Source: Saccharopolyspora endophytica
GTDB lineage: Bacteria > Actinomycetota > Actinomycetes > Mycobacteriales > Pseudonocardiaceae
Direction: 5' to 3'
Assembly (NCBI RefSeq): GCF_018070075.1
Contig: NZ_JAGPXE010000006.1
Span: 1 to 64,000 of the forward strand
Length of the DNA stretch: 64,000 nucleotides
Under the pieces are notes generated by a model that saw only the letters and a list, made by a program, of their open reading frames with translations, was not told the origin of the DNA and made no database searches. The translations under genes were made by a program, and so were the position numbers. How positions within the stretch are numbered: position 1 is the first letter of the stretch; each line of letters starts with the position of its first letter. Below, piece by piece: positions 16,248-24,966 of the stretch.

Positions 16248-16614
16248 CAACCGGAGAACTCGATCTCTCGCTGCCGCACCCGTTCTGCGATCACGGCTTC
16301 TCCCGTCCACAGTGGGCGCCGTGCTGCGGAGCGGGTGCGGTCGCACGTGTTCGAGCACCAAAAATGTTGGAAAACAAGCTGTTTTTGTCGACGGGTGAAG
16401 AATACGCGTGCCGACTGGATCGTGCAATGGAATTGATCTGATCGATCCGTCCGGAAGGTGTTGACAACCGTTCGTGCCACGGGGTGCGCGCTTCGTGCGC
16501 GGCGCGTTGACCGGGGCTTCGCCAGGCGTGCAGCCTTGCACATCGGGCACATCTCACGTCGGCAGCGGATGCTCGTCGGCAGTGCATTCGCGCGCTAGGA
16601 GGCGAAGCGGAACA
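16248..16614 (+). promoter_or_regulatory. Non-coding region before fba
   Basis: 367 bp without a gene. An AT-rich patch at 16360-16400 includes the inverted repeat AAAACA-AGC-TGTTTT (16371-16385), unusual in this GC-rich window. Further on are the three 21-bp-period repeats and the GTTGACCGGG promoter of fba. Confidence 0.6.
16447..16536 (+). promoter_or_regulatory. fba promoter with 21-bp-period repeats
   Basis: CCGTCCGGAAG (16447), CCGTTCGTGCC (16468) and CGCTTCGTGCG (16489) occupy exact 21-bp steps; the last two share TTCGTGC. GTTGACCGGG begins at 16506, 15 bp after the third repeat's reference base, as at hps and phi. TTGACC (16507-16512), an 18-bp spacer and CAGCCT (16531-16536) form the likely promoter. 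Confidence 0.65.
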
Positions 16615-17592
16615 ATGACTACCTTGAACGACATCGCTCACAGGATGGTCTCCGACCGGCGGGGAGTGCTCGCCGCGGACGAGAGCATCTCCACGATGTC
16701 CTCCCGGTTGGAGGGCGTCGGCGTGGCTCCCACCGACGAGAACCGGCGGACCTACCGCGAACTGATCGTCACCACGCCCGACCTGGCCGACTCGATCAGC
16801 GGGATCATCCTGGCCGACGACACCCTGCGGCAGGAGCTGTCGGACGGGCGCACCTTCCCCGCCGCCCTCGCGGACATGGGGATCCTGGCCGGCATCAAGG
16901 TCGACACCGGGGCCAAGCCGCTGGCCGGGGCCGACGGCGAGAAGGTCACCGAAGGGCTCGACGGCCTGCGCGACCGCGTCGCCGAGTACGTGGGCCTCGG
17001 CGCGACCTTCGCCAAGTGGCGCGCGGTGATCACCATCGGCGGCGGGCGTCCCACCGAGCGCTCGATCCGCGCGAACGTGCACGGGCTCGCGCGCTACGCC
17101 GGGCTCTGCCAGGAAGGCGGGCTGGTGCCGATCGTGGAACCCGAGGTGCTGATGGACGGCGACCACACCCTCGCCCGGTGCCAGCAGGTGACGCGGGTGG
17201 TGCTCCGGGCGCTGTTCGACGAGCTCGCCCTGATGCAGGTGCGGCTCGACGGGATGGTCCTCAAGCCCAACATGGTGGTCGCGGGCAAGGACTGCCCGCA
17301 GCAGCCCGGGATCGAGGAGGTCGCGCAGACCACAGTGGACACCCTGCGCGAGACGGTCCCGCCGGAGGTGCCGGGCATCGCGTTCCTCTCCGGCGGGCAG
17401 AGCCCGGAGCTGGCGACCCGCCACCTCGGCGCCATGCAGAACTGCGGTCCGCTGCCCTGGGAGCTGACCTACTCGTTCGGGCGCGCCCTGGTCGCCCCCG
17501 CGCTGGAGACCTGGCGCGGCGACGCGAGCCGGTGGGAAGACGCGCAGCGGGCGCTGTCGGACCGAGCCGTGGCCAACGCCGCGGCCCGCTGA
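16615..17592 (+). CDS. fba: Fructose-bisphosphate aldolase, class I
   Basis: 325 residues. It cleaves fructose 1,6-bisphosphate to glyceraldehyde 3-phosphate and dihydroxyacetone phosphate through a Schiff base. Class I signatures: GVLAADES (18-25), FAKWRAV (132-138), IVEPEVL (173-179) and GMVLKPNMV with the Schiff-base Lys217; GGQSPE follows. It needs no metal. ATG at 16615 matches the family N-terminus, and AGGAGG lies 12 bases upstream. Most actinomycetes rely on a class II aldolase, so a class I enzyme under the C1-type promoter is likely a dedicated RuMP cleavage-phase enzyme. A strong terminator follows. Confidence 0.93.
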   Translation: MTTLNDIAHRMVSDRRGVLAADESISTMSSRLEGVGVAPTDENRRTYRELIVTTPDLADSISGIILADDTLRQELSDGRTFPAALADMGILAGIKVDTGAKPLAGADGEKVTEGLDGLRDRVAEYVGLGATFAKWRAVITIGGGRPTERSIRANVHGLARYAGLCQEGGLVPIVEPEVLMDGDHTLARCQQVTRVVLRALFDELALMQVRLDGMVLKPNMVVAGKDCPQQPGIEEVAQTTVDTLRETVPPEVPGIAFLSGGQSPELATRHLGAMQNCGPLPWELTYSFGRALVAPALETWRGDASRWEDAQRALSDRAVANAAAR

Positions 17593-17597
17593 CCCAC

Positions 17598-17638
17598 CCG
17601 AGGGCGGGGTGTCGTGCTCCACGACACCCCGCCCTCGG
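17598..17638 (+). terminator. Strong hairpin terminator after fba
   Basis: A perfect 19-bp stem (17598-17616 with 17620-17638) around the loop CTC, 6 bp after the fba stop codon. It marks the right-hand end of the C1 island. Confidence 0.85.
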
Positions 17639-17791
17639 CTATTCGGGTCCCGCGACCGCGTTCGAAAAGTCCTTGCGGGCAAGGAATTCGGAGGAGGGTC
17701 GACGCGCCGAGCAGTGACATCGCGACAGGAGTGCTCCGAGTCACATCGACTTGAAACCTACGGCTCCGCTGGAGCACGATCGGCCAGAACG

Positions 17792-17806
17792 ATCAGGAAA
17801 CCTGAT
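17792..17806 (+). promoter_or_regulatory. Palindrome before vdh, candidate MarR operator
   Basis: ATCAGGAAACCTGAT is an exact inverted repeat of 6-bp arms about a 3-base centre, 24 bp before the vdh start. The operon ends with a MarR-family gene, and such regulators in hydroxycinnamate pathways bind palindromes near the promoter and are released by the CoA thioester. The assignment is inferred from position. Confidence 0.4.
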
Positions 17807-17829
17807 GATTACCCGCGAAGGGGGTTCTG

Positions 17830-19284
17830 GTGGCACTTCTCGACTCGTCGACCTGGGAGGGCAGGCTCTTCACCGGTCGGTGGACCGGAGGTTCGGCCGG
17901 GGTGGGCGAAGTCCGGGAACCGGCCACCTCGGCGGTGCTGGGCAGCGTCGGGCTGGCCGCGGCCGGCGACGTCACCGCCGCCGTCGAGCGCGCCACCCGC
18001 GCGCAGCGGGACTGGGCGGCGACACCTCCGGCCCAGCGCGCGGCCGTGCTGCGCCGCGCGGCGGATCTGCTGACCGAGCACGCCGGTGAGATCACCGAGT
18101 GGATCGTGCGCGAGTCCGGGTCCGTCCGGCTCAAGGCCGGGATCGAGATCGAAGGCGCGGCGGGGGAGTGCACCGAATCGGCCGCGCTGACCTCGGCCCC
18201 CCACGGCGAACTCCTGCCCGACGGCACGCGTCTCAGCGTGCAGCGCCGGGTTCCGGCCGGTGTCGTCGGCGTGATCTCGCCGTTCAACTTCCCGCTGCTG
18301 CTGTCGATGCGATCGGTGGCACCCGCGCTGGCGCTCGGCAACGCCGTCGTCGTCAAACCCGATGCCCGCACGGCCGTGTGCGGTGGCGTGGTCATCGCCC
18401 GCGTCTTCGAGGAAGCCGGTCTGCCCGAGGGAGTGCTGCAGGTGCTGCCCGGCGGTGCGGACTCCGGTGCCGCGCTGGTAGACGACCCGCGCGTGCCGAT
18501 CATCTCCTTCACCGGATCCACCCGGGCCGGGCGCTCCGTCGGCGCCCGCGCCGGTGAGCTGCTCAAGCGCGCGCACCTGGAGCTCGGCGGGAACAGCGCG
18601 CTGATCGTCTGCGAGGACGCCGATCTCGACGCCGCCGCGTCCTGCGGGGCGTTCGGGAGCTTCCTGCACCAGGGGCAGATCTGCATGGCCACCGGCCGCC
18701 ACCTGGTGCACCGCTCGCTCTACGACCGCTACGTCGACACGCTCGCCGAGAAGGCGGAAGCGCTGCCCGTCGGGGACCCGTTCACCGAAGACGTCGTGCT
18801 CGGCCCGATCATCGACGAGGGCCAGCTCGCCCACGTCACCGATCTCGTCGACCGCAGCGTGGCGGCCGGTGCCCGGCTGGTCGCCGGCGGCAAGGCGAGC
18901 GGCCCGTTCTTCCGGCCGACCGTGCTGGCCGACTGCCACCCCGGCATCCCCGCCTACGCCGAGGAGGTCTTCGGCCCGGTCGCGAGCGTCCGGCCGTTCG
19001 ACACCGCCGACGAGGCCGCCGAGATGGCCGCCGACTCCGAGTACGGGCTCAGCCTCGGCATCATCACCTCCGACACCGCCGCAGGCCTCGCGCTGGCCGA
19101 CCGCGTTCCCACCGGGCTCGTCCACATCAACGACCAGACCGTCAACGACGACCCCGCCGTCCCGTTCGGGGGTGTCGGAGCTTCCGGCATCGGGCGCGTC
19201 GGCGGCGCGCGGGCCAACGTCGAGGCGTTCACCGAGACGCAGTGGATCACCGTCCGGTCCGAAGCCGCCCAGTACCCGTTCTGA
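17830..19284 (+). CDS. vdh: Aromatic aldehyde (vanillin-type) dehydrogenase
   Basis: 484 residues, NAD(P)-dependent aldehyde dehydrogenase superfamily. Cofactor and catalytic motifs are complete: VISPFNFPLLLSM (148-160), FTGSTRAGRSVG, catalytic Glu251 (LELGGNS) and nucleophile Cys285 (QGQICMATGR). Next to a hydroxycinnamoyl-CoA hydratase-lyase it should oxidise the released vanillin or 4-hydroxybenzaldehyde to the acid. GTG start with GAAGGGG upstream. First gene of vdh-ech-fcs-marR. Confidence 0.9.
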   Translation: MALLDSSTWEGRLFTGRWTGGSAGVGEVREPATSAVLGSVGLAAAGDVTAAVERATRAQRDWAATPPAQRAAVLRRAADLLTEHAGEITEWIVRESGSVRLKAGIEIEGAAGECTESAALTSAPHGELLPDGTRLSVQRRVPAGVVGVISPFNFPLLLSMRSVAPALALGNAVVVKPDARTAVCGGVVIARVFEEAGLPEGVLQVLPGGADSGAALVDDPRVPIISFTGSTRAGRSVGARAGELLKRAHLELGGNSALIVCEDADLDAAASCGAFGSFLHQGQICMATGRHLVHRSLYDRYVDTLAEKAEALPVGDPFTEDVVLGPIIDEGQLAHVTDLVDRSVAAGARLVAGGKASGPFFRPTVLADCHPGIPAYAEEVFGPVASVRPFDTADEAAEMAADSEYGLSLGIITSDTAAGLALADRVPTGLVHINDQTVNDDPAVPFGGVGASGIGRVGGARANVEAFTETQWITVRSEAAQYPF

Positions 19285-19302
19285 TCTTCAACGAGGAGCA
19301 CC

Positions 19303-20139
19303 ATGTCTTCTGAAACACCCTGGGGGAACACCGTTCTCGTCGAGTTCGACGAGGGGATCGCGTGGGTGACGTTGAACCGCCCCGACAAGCGCAACGCGAT
19401 GAACCCGACGCTCAACGACGAGATGGTCCGCACCCTCGACGCCCTCGAAGGCGACCCGCGCTGCAAGGTCCTGGTGCTCACCGGCGCTGGTGAGTCCTGG
19501 TCGGCGGGCATGGACCTCAAGGAGTACTTCCGCGAGGTCGACGAGTCCGGTGACCCGGCGCTGCAGATCCGGGTGCGCCGGGCCAGCGCGGAGTGGCAGT
19601 GGAAGCGGCTGGCCAACTGGTCCAAGCCGACCATCGCGATGGTCAACGGCTGGTGCTTCGGCGGGGCCTTCACCCCGCTGGTGGCCTGCGACCTGGCCAT
19701 CTCCGACGAGCAGGCGCAGTACGGCCTGTCCGAGATCAACTGGGGGATCCCGCCCGGCGGCGTGGTCACGCGGGCGCTGGCCGCGACCGTCAGCCAGCGC
19801 GACGCGCTGTACTTCATCATGACCGGCGAGACCTTCGACGGCCGCCGCGCCGCCGAGATGCGCCTGGTCAACGAGGCGGTCCCGGCCGACCGGCTGCGCG
19901 AGCGCACCCGCGAGCTCGCGCTCAAGCTCGCTTCGATGAACCCGGTGGTGCTGCGCACGGCCAAGGTCGGCTACAAGATCTCGCGCGACATGCCGTGGGA
20001 GCACGCCGAGGACTACCTCTACGCCAAGCTGGAGCAGTCCCAGTTCCTCGACGAGGCCGACGGCCGGGAGAAGGGGATGACCCAGTTCCTGGACGAGAAG
20101 TCCTACCGCCCGGGGCTTTCCGCCTACTCCAACGACTGA
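19303..20139 (+). CDS. ech: p-Hydroxycinnamoyl-CoA hydratase/lyase
   Basis: 278 residues, crotonase family. It hydrates feruloyl- or coumaroyl-CoA and then cleaves it to the aromatic aldehyde plus acetyl-CoA. The specific HCHL signatures SAGMDLKEYFREVD (68-80) and IAMVNGWCFGG (111-121) are present, with the catalytic Glu144 in GLSEINWGIP and EDYLYAKLEQSQFLDE near the C-terminus holding the substrate-binding Tyr. The position of Ser123 in the Pseudomonas enzyme is Thr124 here. It lies 18 bp after vdh and is followed by the cognate ligase. Confidence 0.93.
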   Translation: MSSETPWGNTVLVEFDEGIAWVTLNRPDKRNAMNPTLNDEMVRTLDALEGDPRCKVLVLTGAGESWSAGMDLKEYFREVDESGDPALQIRVRRASAEWQWKRLANWSKPTIAMVNGWCFGGAFTPLVACDLAISDEQAQYGLSEINWGIPPGGVVTRALAATVSQRDALYFIMTGETFDGRRAAEMRLVNEAVPADRLRERTRELALKLASMNPVVLRTAKVGYKISRDMPWEHAEDYLYAKLEQSQFLDEADGREKGMTQFLDEKSYRPGLSAYSND

Positions 20140-20161
20140 GCTGCCCGCGGGAGGCTGCGCG

Positions 20162-21655
20162 ATGCGTGACGAGGGACTGGGGTCCTGGCCGGTGCGGCGA
20201 GCCCGGATGACCCCGCACCGGGTGGCGCTGATCCACGGCGAGCGCCAGGACACCCACGCCGAGCTGGCGCGGCGCACCGCCGCGCTCGCGCGAGGTCTGC
20301 GCGACCTCGGGGTGCGGCGCGGTGACCGGGTCGGCTACCTCGGCCCGAACCACCCCGCCTACCTGGAAGCGCTGTTCGCCACGGCCTCCCTCGGAGCGGT
20401 GTTCGTCCCGGTCAACACCAGGCTGGCGGTGCCCGAGCTCGCGCACGTGCTGACCGACGCGGGTGTGTCGGTGCTGGTCCACGCCGCGTCGGCGGGAGGC
20501 TCCGTCGACGCGGCGGCGACGCCGGTGCTGCGGGAACGCCTCGTCATCGACGAGGACTCCTACGAGGCGCTGGCGGGCGGAGCGGGCGAGCCCGTCGACG
20601 AACCCGTCGGGCTCGACGACCCGTGCCTGATCATGTACACCTCGGGCAGCACCGGCCGCCCGAAGGGTGCCGTGCTCAGCCACGGGAACCTGACGTGGAA
20701 CTGCGTCAACGTGCTGGTCGAGTCCGACCTGTCCGGCTCCGAGGTCGCCCTGGTCGCCGCGCCGCTGTTCCACACCGCGGCGCTCGGGATGACCTGCCTG
20801 CCCACGCTGCTCAAGGGCGGAACCGCAGTGCTCATGAGCTCGTTCGACCCGGGCGAGGCGCTGGAGCTGATCGCGCGCCACCGGGTTTCGCTGCTGTTCG
20901 GCGTGCCCGCGATGTACGACGCGATCAGCACCCGGCCGGAGTGGGCGAGCGCGGACCTCTCCAGCGTGCGGACTCTGCTGTGCGGCGGATCGCCGGTCCC
21001 GGAGGCCACCCTCCGCCGCTACCTGGACCGGGGCCTGGCGTTCGTCCAGGGCTACGGGATGACCGAGACCTCGCCGGGCGCGCTGATCCTCGATCCCGCA
21101 GCGGCGCGCGAGAAGGCGGGTTCGGCGGGTGTTCCGTCGTTCTTCACCGACGTCCGCGTCGTCGACCGCGCCGGTCAGCCGGTCGCGGCGGGCGAGCCGG
21201 GGGAGGTCGTGGTGCGCGGACCGAACGTCATGCTCGGCTACTGGAACCGGCCCGAGGCCACCGACGAGGCGCTGGCGGGCGGCTGGATGCACTCCGGCGA
21301 TGTCGCCACCGTCGACGGCGAAGGCCACTTCACCGTCGTCGACCGGATCCGCGACATGATCATCTCGGGTGGGGAGAACATCTACCCCGCCGAGGTGGAG
21401 GCCGCGCTCCACGAGCACCCGGCGGTCGAGCTGTGCGCCGTCGTCGGCGTGCCCGACCCGAAGTGGGGCGAAGTACCGCGTGCCGTGGTCGTCCTGCGCG
21501 CAGGAGCGCGGGCCACCGGCGAGGAGATCCACGAGCACCTGCGGGGCCACCTCGCCGGCTACAAGGTGCCCAAGCAGGTGGAGTTCTGGGACGACCTGCC
21601 GCGCACGGGTTCCGGGAAGGTCCAGAAGACGTCGGTGCGGGAGCGGTTGGCATGA
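20162..21655 (+). CDS. fcs: Feruloyl/coumaroyl-CoA synthetase
   Basis: 497 residues, ANL acyl-CoA ligase: P-loop MYTSGSTGRPKGAVLSH, YGMTETSPG, SGDVATVDGEGHFTVVDR, and the terminal PRTGSGKVQK with the catalytic Lys. It activates the hydroxycinnamic acid with ATP and CoA for the hydratase/lyase encoded 22 bp upstream; substrate is inferred from context. The stop overlaps the marR start (ATGA). Confidence 0.88.
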   Translation: MRDEGLGSWPVRRARMTPHRVALIHGERQDTHAELARRTAALARGLRDLGVRRGDRVGYLGPNHPAYLEALFATASLGAVFVPVNTRLAVPELAHVLTDAGVSVLVHAASAGGSVDAAATPVLRERLVIDEDSYEALAGGAGEPVDEPVGLDDPCLIMYTSGSTGRPKGAVLSHGNLTWNCVNVLVESDLSGSEVALVAAPLFHTAALGMTCLPTLLKGGTAVLMSSFDPGEALELIARHRVSLLFGVPAMYDAISTRPEWASADLSSVRTLLCGGSPVPEATLRRYLDRGLAFVQGYGMTETSPGALILDPAAAREKAGSAGVPSFFTDVRVVDRAGQPVAAGEPGEVVVRGPNVMLGYWNRPEATDEALAGGWMHSGDVATVDGEGHFTVVDRIRDMIISGGENIYPAEVEAALHEHPAVELCAVVGVPDPKWGEVPRAVVVLRAGARATGEEIHEHLRGHLAGYKVPKQVEFWDDLPRTGSGKVQKTSVRERLA

Positions 21656-22146
21656 CACCCGAGCGAGCCACCGCGAACGTGCGCGATGATGTGTCGGTGA
21701 CCAGTCACGACAACGCCGAACCGCGCACCCTCTACCTCGTCAAGCGCCTGGAGCTGGCGATCCGGGCGCGGATGGACGAGGCGCTGCGCCCGCACGGTCT
21801 GACCACCTTGCAGTTCACGGCGCTCACCGCGCTGCGGCATCGCGACCGCCTCAGCTCCGCCCAGCTCGCCCGCCGCTCGTTCGTCACCCCGCAGACCATG
21901 AACGAGATGGTGCGCTGGCTGGAGGATCGCGGGCACATCGAGCGCCACCGCGATCCCGACAACCGGCGGGTGCTGCTGATCTCGCTGACCGAGTCCGGCC
22001 GCGAGGTCCTGCAGCGCTGCGACTCGCTGATCGAGGCGATCGAGGACCAGGTGCTCGGCGCGATCCCCGAAGACCACCAGGCCGCGTTCCGGCAGAGCCT
22101 CGTCGCCGGCTACACGGCGCTGAGCGGTCAGGAGGAGACCACCTGA
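21652..22146 (+). CDS. MarR-family regulator of the ferulate operon
   Basis: 164 residues with a MarR winged helix: LTTLQFTALTALRHRDRLSSAQ, recognition region SFVTPQTMNEMVRWLEDRGHIERHRDPDNRR. Related regulators (FerR/HcaR/CouR types) repress hydroxycinnamate genes and respond to the CoA thioester. It is translationally coupled to fcs (ATGA) and so probably autoregulated through the palindrome before vdh. Confidence 0.88.
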   Translation: MTPERATANVRDDVSVTSHDNAEPRTLYLVKRLELAIRARMDEALRPHGLTTLQFTALTALRHRDRLSSAQLARRSFVTPQTMNEMVRWLEDRGHIERHRDPDNRRVLLISLTESGREVLQRCDSLIEAIEDQVLGAIPEDHQAAFRQSLVAGYTALSGQEETT

Positions 22147-22155
22147 GCCGGTGGG

Positions 22156-24966
22156 TCAGTACCGCCTGTCGATGACCGAGTTGTTGCTCGCGATCCAGCG
22201 GATGAAGCCGTGCTGGAAGTTGTTCTGCCTGCCCCCGGAGACCGAGAACTCGCCGGTCGTCGGATAACCCAGGTACGAGCGCTCCCAGCCCAGCGCCACC
22301 CACCGCTCGCGGATCCGGCCGTACACCTCGTGCGCACCGGTCGGCGGCGACCAGTAGATCGAGCCGGCCTTGCTGAAGTGGTTGTAGCGCCCCACCTGGT
22401 CCGGCGTGATCGACTCGTCGGTGGTGGGGTAGCCGACAGGCCCCGTCTCCCAACCGATCCGGCTCCACCTGTCGCGGATCGCGCCCCAGATGCCGTGCGC
22501 TCCCGTCTGGGGCGTCCAGTAGATCGAGGACGCCTTGCTGAAGTGGTTGAAGCGGCCGATCCGGTCGGGCGTGGCCGTCTCGTCGGTGGTGGGGTAGCCG
22601 ATGGGGCCGGTTTCCCAGCCGAGCCTGCTCCACTGCTCGCGGATCGAACCCCACACCGCGTGCGACGCGGTCTGCGGCGTCCAGTAGATCGACGCGCCCA
22701 GCGCGAAGTGGTTGTACCGGCCGACCTGGTCGGGTGTGGCCGTCTCATCGGTGGTCGGAGCCCCGAAGGAGGCGTGCCCGCCGCGTTCGAGGTACTTGGC
22801 CAGGTTGCCGCCGTGCACCTCGTGCACCCCGGTTCCCGAGCTCCAGTACAGCCTGCCGTTCTGGTAGGTCCGGTAGTGCACCGGGCCGTCGGTGATCTCC
22901 GGTCCCGTCGGCGCGCCCAGGAGCGTGCGCAGCCCGGGATCGGAGTCGTACCGCTGGTCGATCGCGGACCGGTACTCGGCGTTGAAGGTCGCGTCGGCGG
23001 GCCCCATCGTGACGAGCCTGGAGCGCGCGGTCGGCCCGTCGGTCCACCTCGTGAACGTCGACCCGCCGTCGGTGGCCGTTTCGGCTGCCAGCACGTCGAG
23101 CTCCGCACCCTCGGTGACCATCGCCGAGCTGGCCCCGCCTTCGGTGGGGATCTGCAGCACCGCGGGGATGTTGCTGGTGAGGGTCAGCAGGTGCTCGCGG
23201 GGCAGCGCGGTGTAGGTCTTCGACGACGACACGCCCTCGGAATCGGTCGCGGTGGCGGTGAACGTCATCCGCGCGTCCGGGTGCGCGGTGAACGCGGTGT
23301 CGAACACCGGGCCCTGCGCGCCGGGTCCTGGGTGGTCGTGGCAGGTCGTCTCCTCGGCGCAGTGCACGACCGAGCTCGTCCACGTCACCTCCAGCGGGCC
23401 GTTCTCGACGTCGGTGGCGTCGGCCGAGAGGCTGATCGGGTCGTCGACCGCGAAGTCCGCCTGCGCGGGCGGTGTCAGCGTCAGCTCCGGCGAGTGGTTG
23501 GAGGGGACGACCACGACGTCGACCTGGTCGGAGGCGCCGAGCGGGTCCCGCACCGTCAGCTTCGCGGTGAACCGCTCGGTTCCCGGCGCGTAGGTGTGCG
23601 TGGCGCGCACCCCCGTCGCGGTGGTGCCGTCGCCGAAGTCCCAGTCGTAGCGCAGGGCGTCGCCGTCGAAGTCCATCGAGCCCGAACCGTCGAAGGTGAC
23701 CGTGCGGGTGGCCGGATCGCTCGTCGTGGTGGCCGCGGCGACCGGCGGGTTGTTGGCCGCGGAGTAGCTGAGCCTGCGCAGCGATCCGCTGTAGATGTCG
23801 GCGTAGACGACGTCGCCGTTGGGCGCCGCCTCGAACTTCACCGGACCGCCGATGTCGGTTCCCAGCGGTGGGCTCTGCGGTCGCTGCACCAGCGCGCCCT
23901 GGGCATCGAGCCGCAGCGTCCAGAGCTTGCGCTGGCTGTAGTCGCCGAAGAAGTACGCGCCCCGGTAGGCCTCCGGGTAGCTCTCGCCCTGGTAGATGAT
24001 GCCGCCGGTGACGCTGTTGCCCTCGTCGACGCCGCTGCCGTGGTGGTACTCCCACACCGGGGGCGTGTTGGCGACGTTGGCGCACTCCGGCCGGTCGGCG
24101 TACCCGGGAGCCGGGTGGTTGCCCTCCCAGCACGGCCACTTGTAGTTCTGGCCAGGGCGCACGAAGTCGACCTCTTCCCACGTCCCGTAGCCGACGTCGC
24201 CGACGATCGGAGTCCCGGTGGACGGGTCGATCGAGAGCCGGAAGGGGCTGCGGAAACCGCTGGCGTAGACGCGGCTGCGCCACGACGACGGGTTCGACGA
24301 CTGGTAGAAGGGGTTGCTCGCCACCCCTCGGCCGTCCGGCGTGATGTGCACGATCTTGCCCGCGGGCGAGTCCAGGTTGAAGGTCTGGAACGCCGCGGCG
24401 TCGGTGAACCGGTAGCTGGCCAGGTCACCGATGGACACCCACAGCGTGCCGTCCGGCGCGGCGATGATGCCGGTGATGGCGTGCACGTCGGAGAAGCTCT
24501 TGGTCTCGAAGATCACCCGCTCGTCGACGATCCGGGTCGGTTCCGGGCTGCCCTCGACCGTCCAGCGGGAGAGCCGCAGGAGGTAGCCGTCGGCGGCGTC
24601 GGGCACGGCGCGGGCGAGGTAGATCTGCCGGGACGCCTCGTAGTCGGGCGCGGCGGCGACGCCGACCAGCCCGAGGTCCTGCGCGGTGTCCACCGGCAGC
24701 GTCGCCAGCGTGTTGACCTTCCCGCCAGGGGACACCCAGGCGACCTTGCCCTGCTTGCCGGTGCTGAGCGCGCTGTTGTCCGGCAGGAAGGTGAAGTCCG
24801 TCAGGTCGAACGCGGCCTGCCCGCTCGGCTGGTCGCGGAACACGAATCCGGGCGGCAGCACGGGAGCGGCGGCGGCTTCGGGAGGCGCTGTCGCCGTCAT
24901 CAGCCCGGCGGCCATCGCGAGGACGCACAGCAGCGCGCTCGCAGCCGATCGTGTTCCGTTGATCAT
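22156..24966 (-). CDS. Secreted PQQ-type sugar dehydrogenase with PKD and LGFP repeats
   Basis: 936 residues from ATG 24966, which directly opens a Sec signal peptide (GTRSAASALLCVLAMAAGL...AAAA). Order of parts: a glucose/sorbosone dehydrogenase propeller (~40-400; FLPDNSALSTGKQGKVAWVS, GFRSPFRLSIDPSTG, GDVGYGTWEEVDF), a PKD domain (~420-500; DFDGDALRYDWDFGDG), an immunoglobulin-like stretch, and five LGFP repeats (~705-936) of about 55 residues with W/Y-rich GYPTTDE...GRFNHF units. LGFP repeats occur in cell-wall-associated actinobacterial proteins. Such propellers oxidise sugars with PQQ, but this one could be a non-enzymatic adhesin. Confidence 0.85.
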   Translation of the reverse strand: MINGTRSAASALLCVLAMAAGLMTATAPPEAAAAPVLPPGFVFRDQPSGQAAFDLTDFTFLPDNSALSTGKQGKVAWVSPGGKVNTLATLPVDTAQDLGLVGVAAAPDYEASRQIYLARAVPDAADGYLLRLSRWTVEGSPEPTRIVDERVIFETKSFSDVHAITGIIAAPDGTLWVSIGDLASYRFTDAAAFQTFNLDSPAGKIVHITPDGRGVASNPFYQSSNPSSWRSRVYASGFRSPFRLSIDPSTGTPIVGDVGYGTWEEVDFVRPGQNYKWPCWEGNHPAPGYADRPECANVANTPPVWEYHHGSGVDEGNSVTGGIIYQGESYPEAYRGAYFFGDYSQRKLWTLRLDAQGALVQRPQSPPLGTDIGGPVKFEAAPNGDVVYADIYSGSLRRLSYSAANNPPVAAATTTSDPATRTVTFDGSGSMDFDGDALRYDWDFGDGTTATGVRATHTYAPGTERFTAKLTVRDPLGASDQVDVVVVPSNHSPELTLTPPAQADFAVDDPISLSADATDVENGPLEVTWTSSVVHCAEETTCHDHPGPGAQGPVFDTAFTAHPDARMTFTATATDSEGVSSSKTYTALPREHLLTLTSNIPAVLQIPTEGGASSAMVTEGAELDVLAAETATDGGSTFTRWTDGPTARSRLVTMGPADATFNAEYRSAIDQRYDSDPGLRTLLGAPTGPEITDGPVHYRTYQNGRLYWSSGTGVHEVHGGNLAKYLERGGHASFGAPTTDETATPDQVGRYNHFALGASIYWTPQTASHAVWGSIREQWSRLGWETGPIGYPTTDETATPDRIGRFNHFSKASSIYWTPQTGAHGIWGAIRDRWSRIGWETGPVGYPTTDESITPDQVGRYNHFSKAGSIYWSPPTGAHEVYGRIRERWVALGWERSYLGYPTTGEFSVSGGRQNNFQHGFIRWIASNNSVIDRRY

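Noticed and set aside
22270..22760. Repeated DNA segments suggesting a CRISPR or other DNA-level repeat
   Set aside because: They are the imperfect coding repeats (about 165 bp) of the LGFP protein domain, without CRISPR-like short repeats and spacers.
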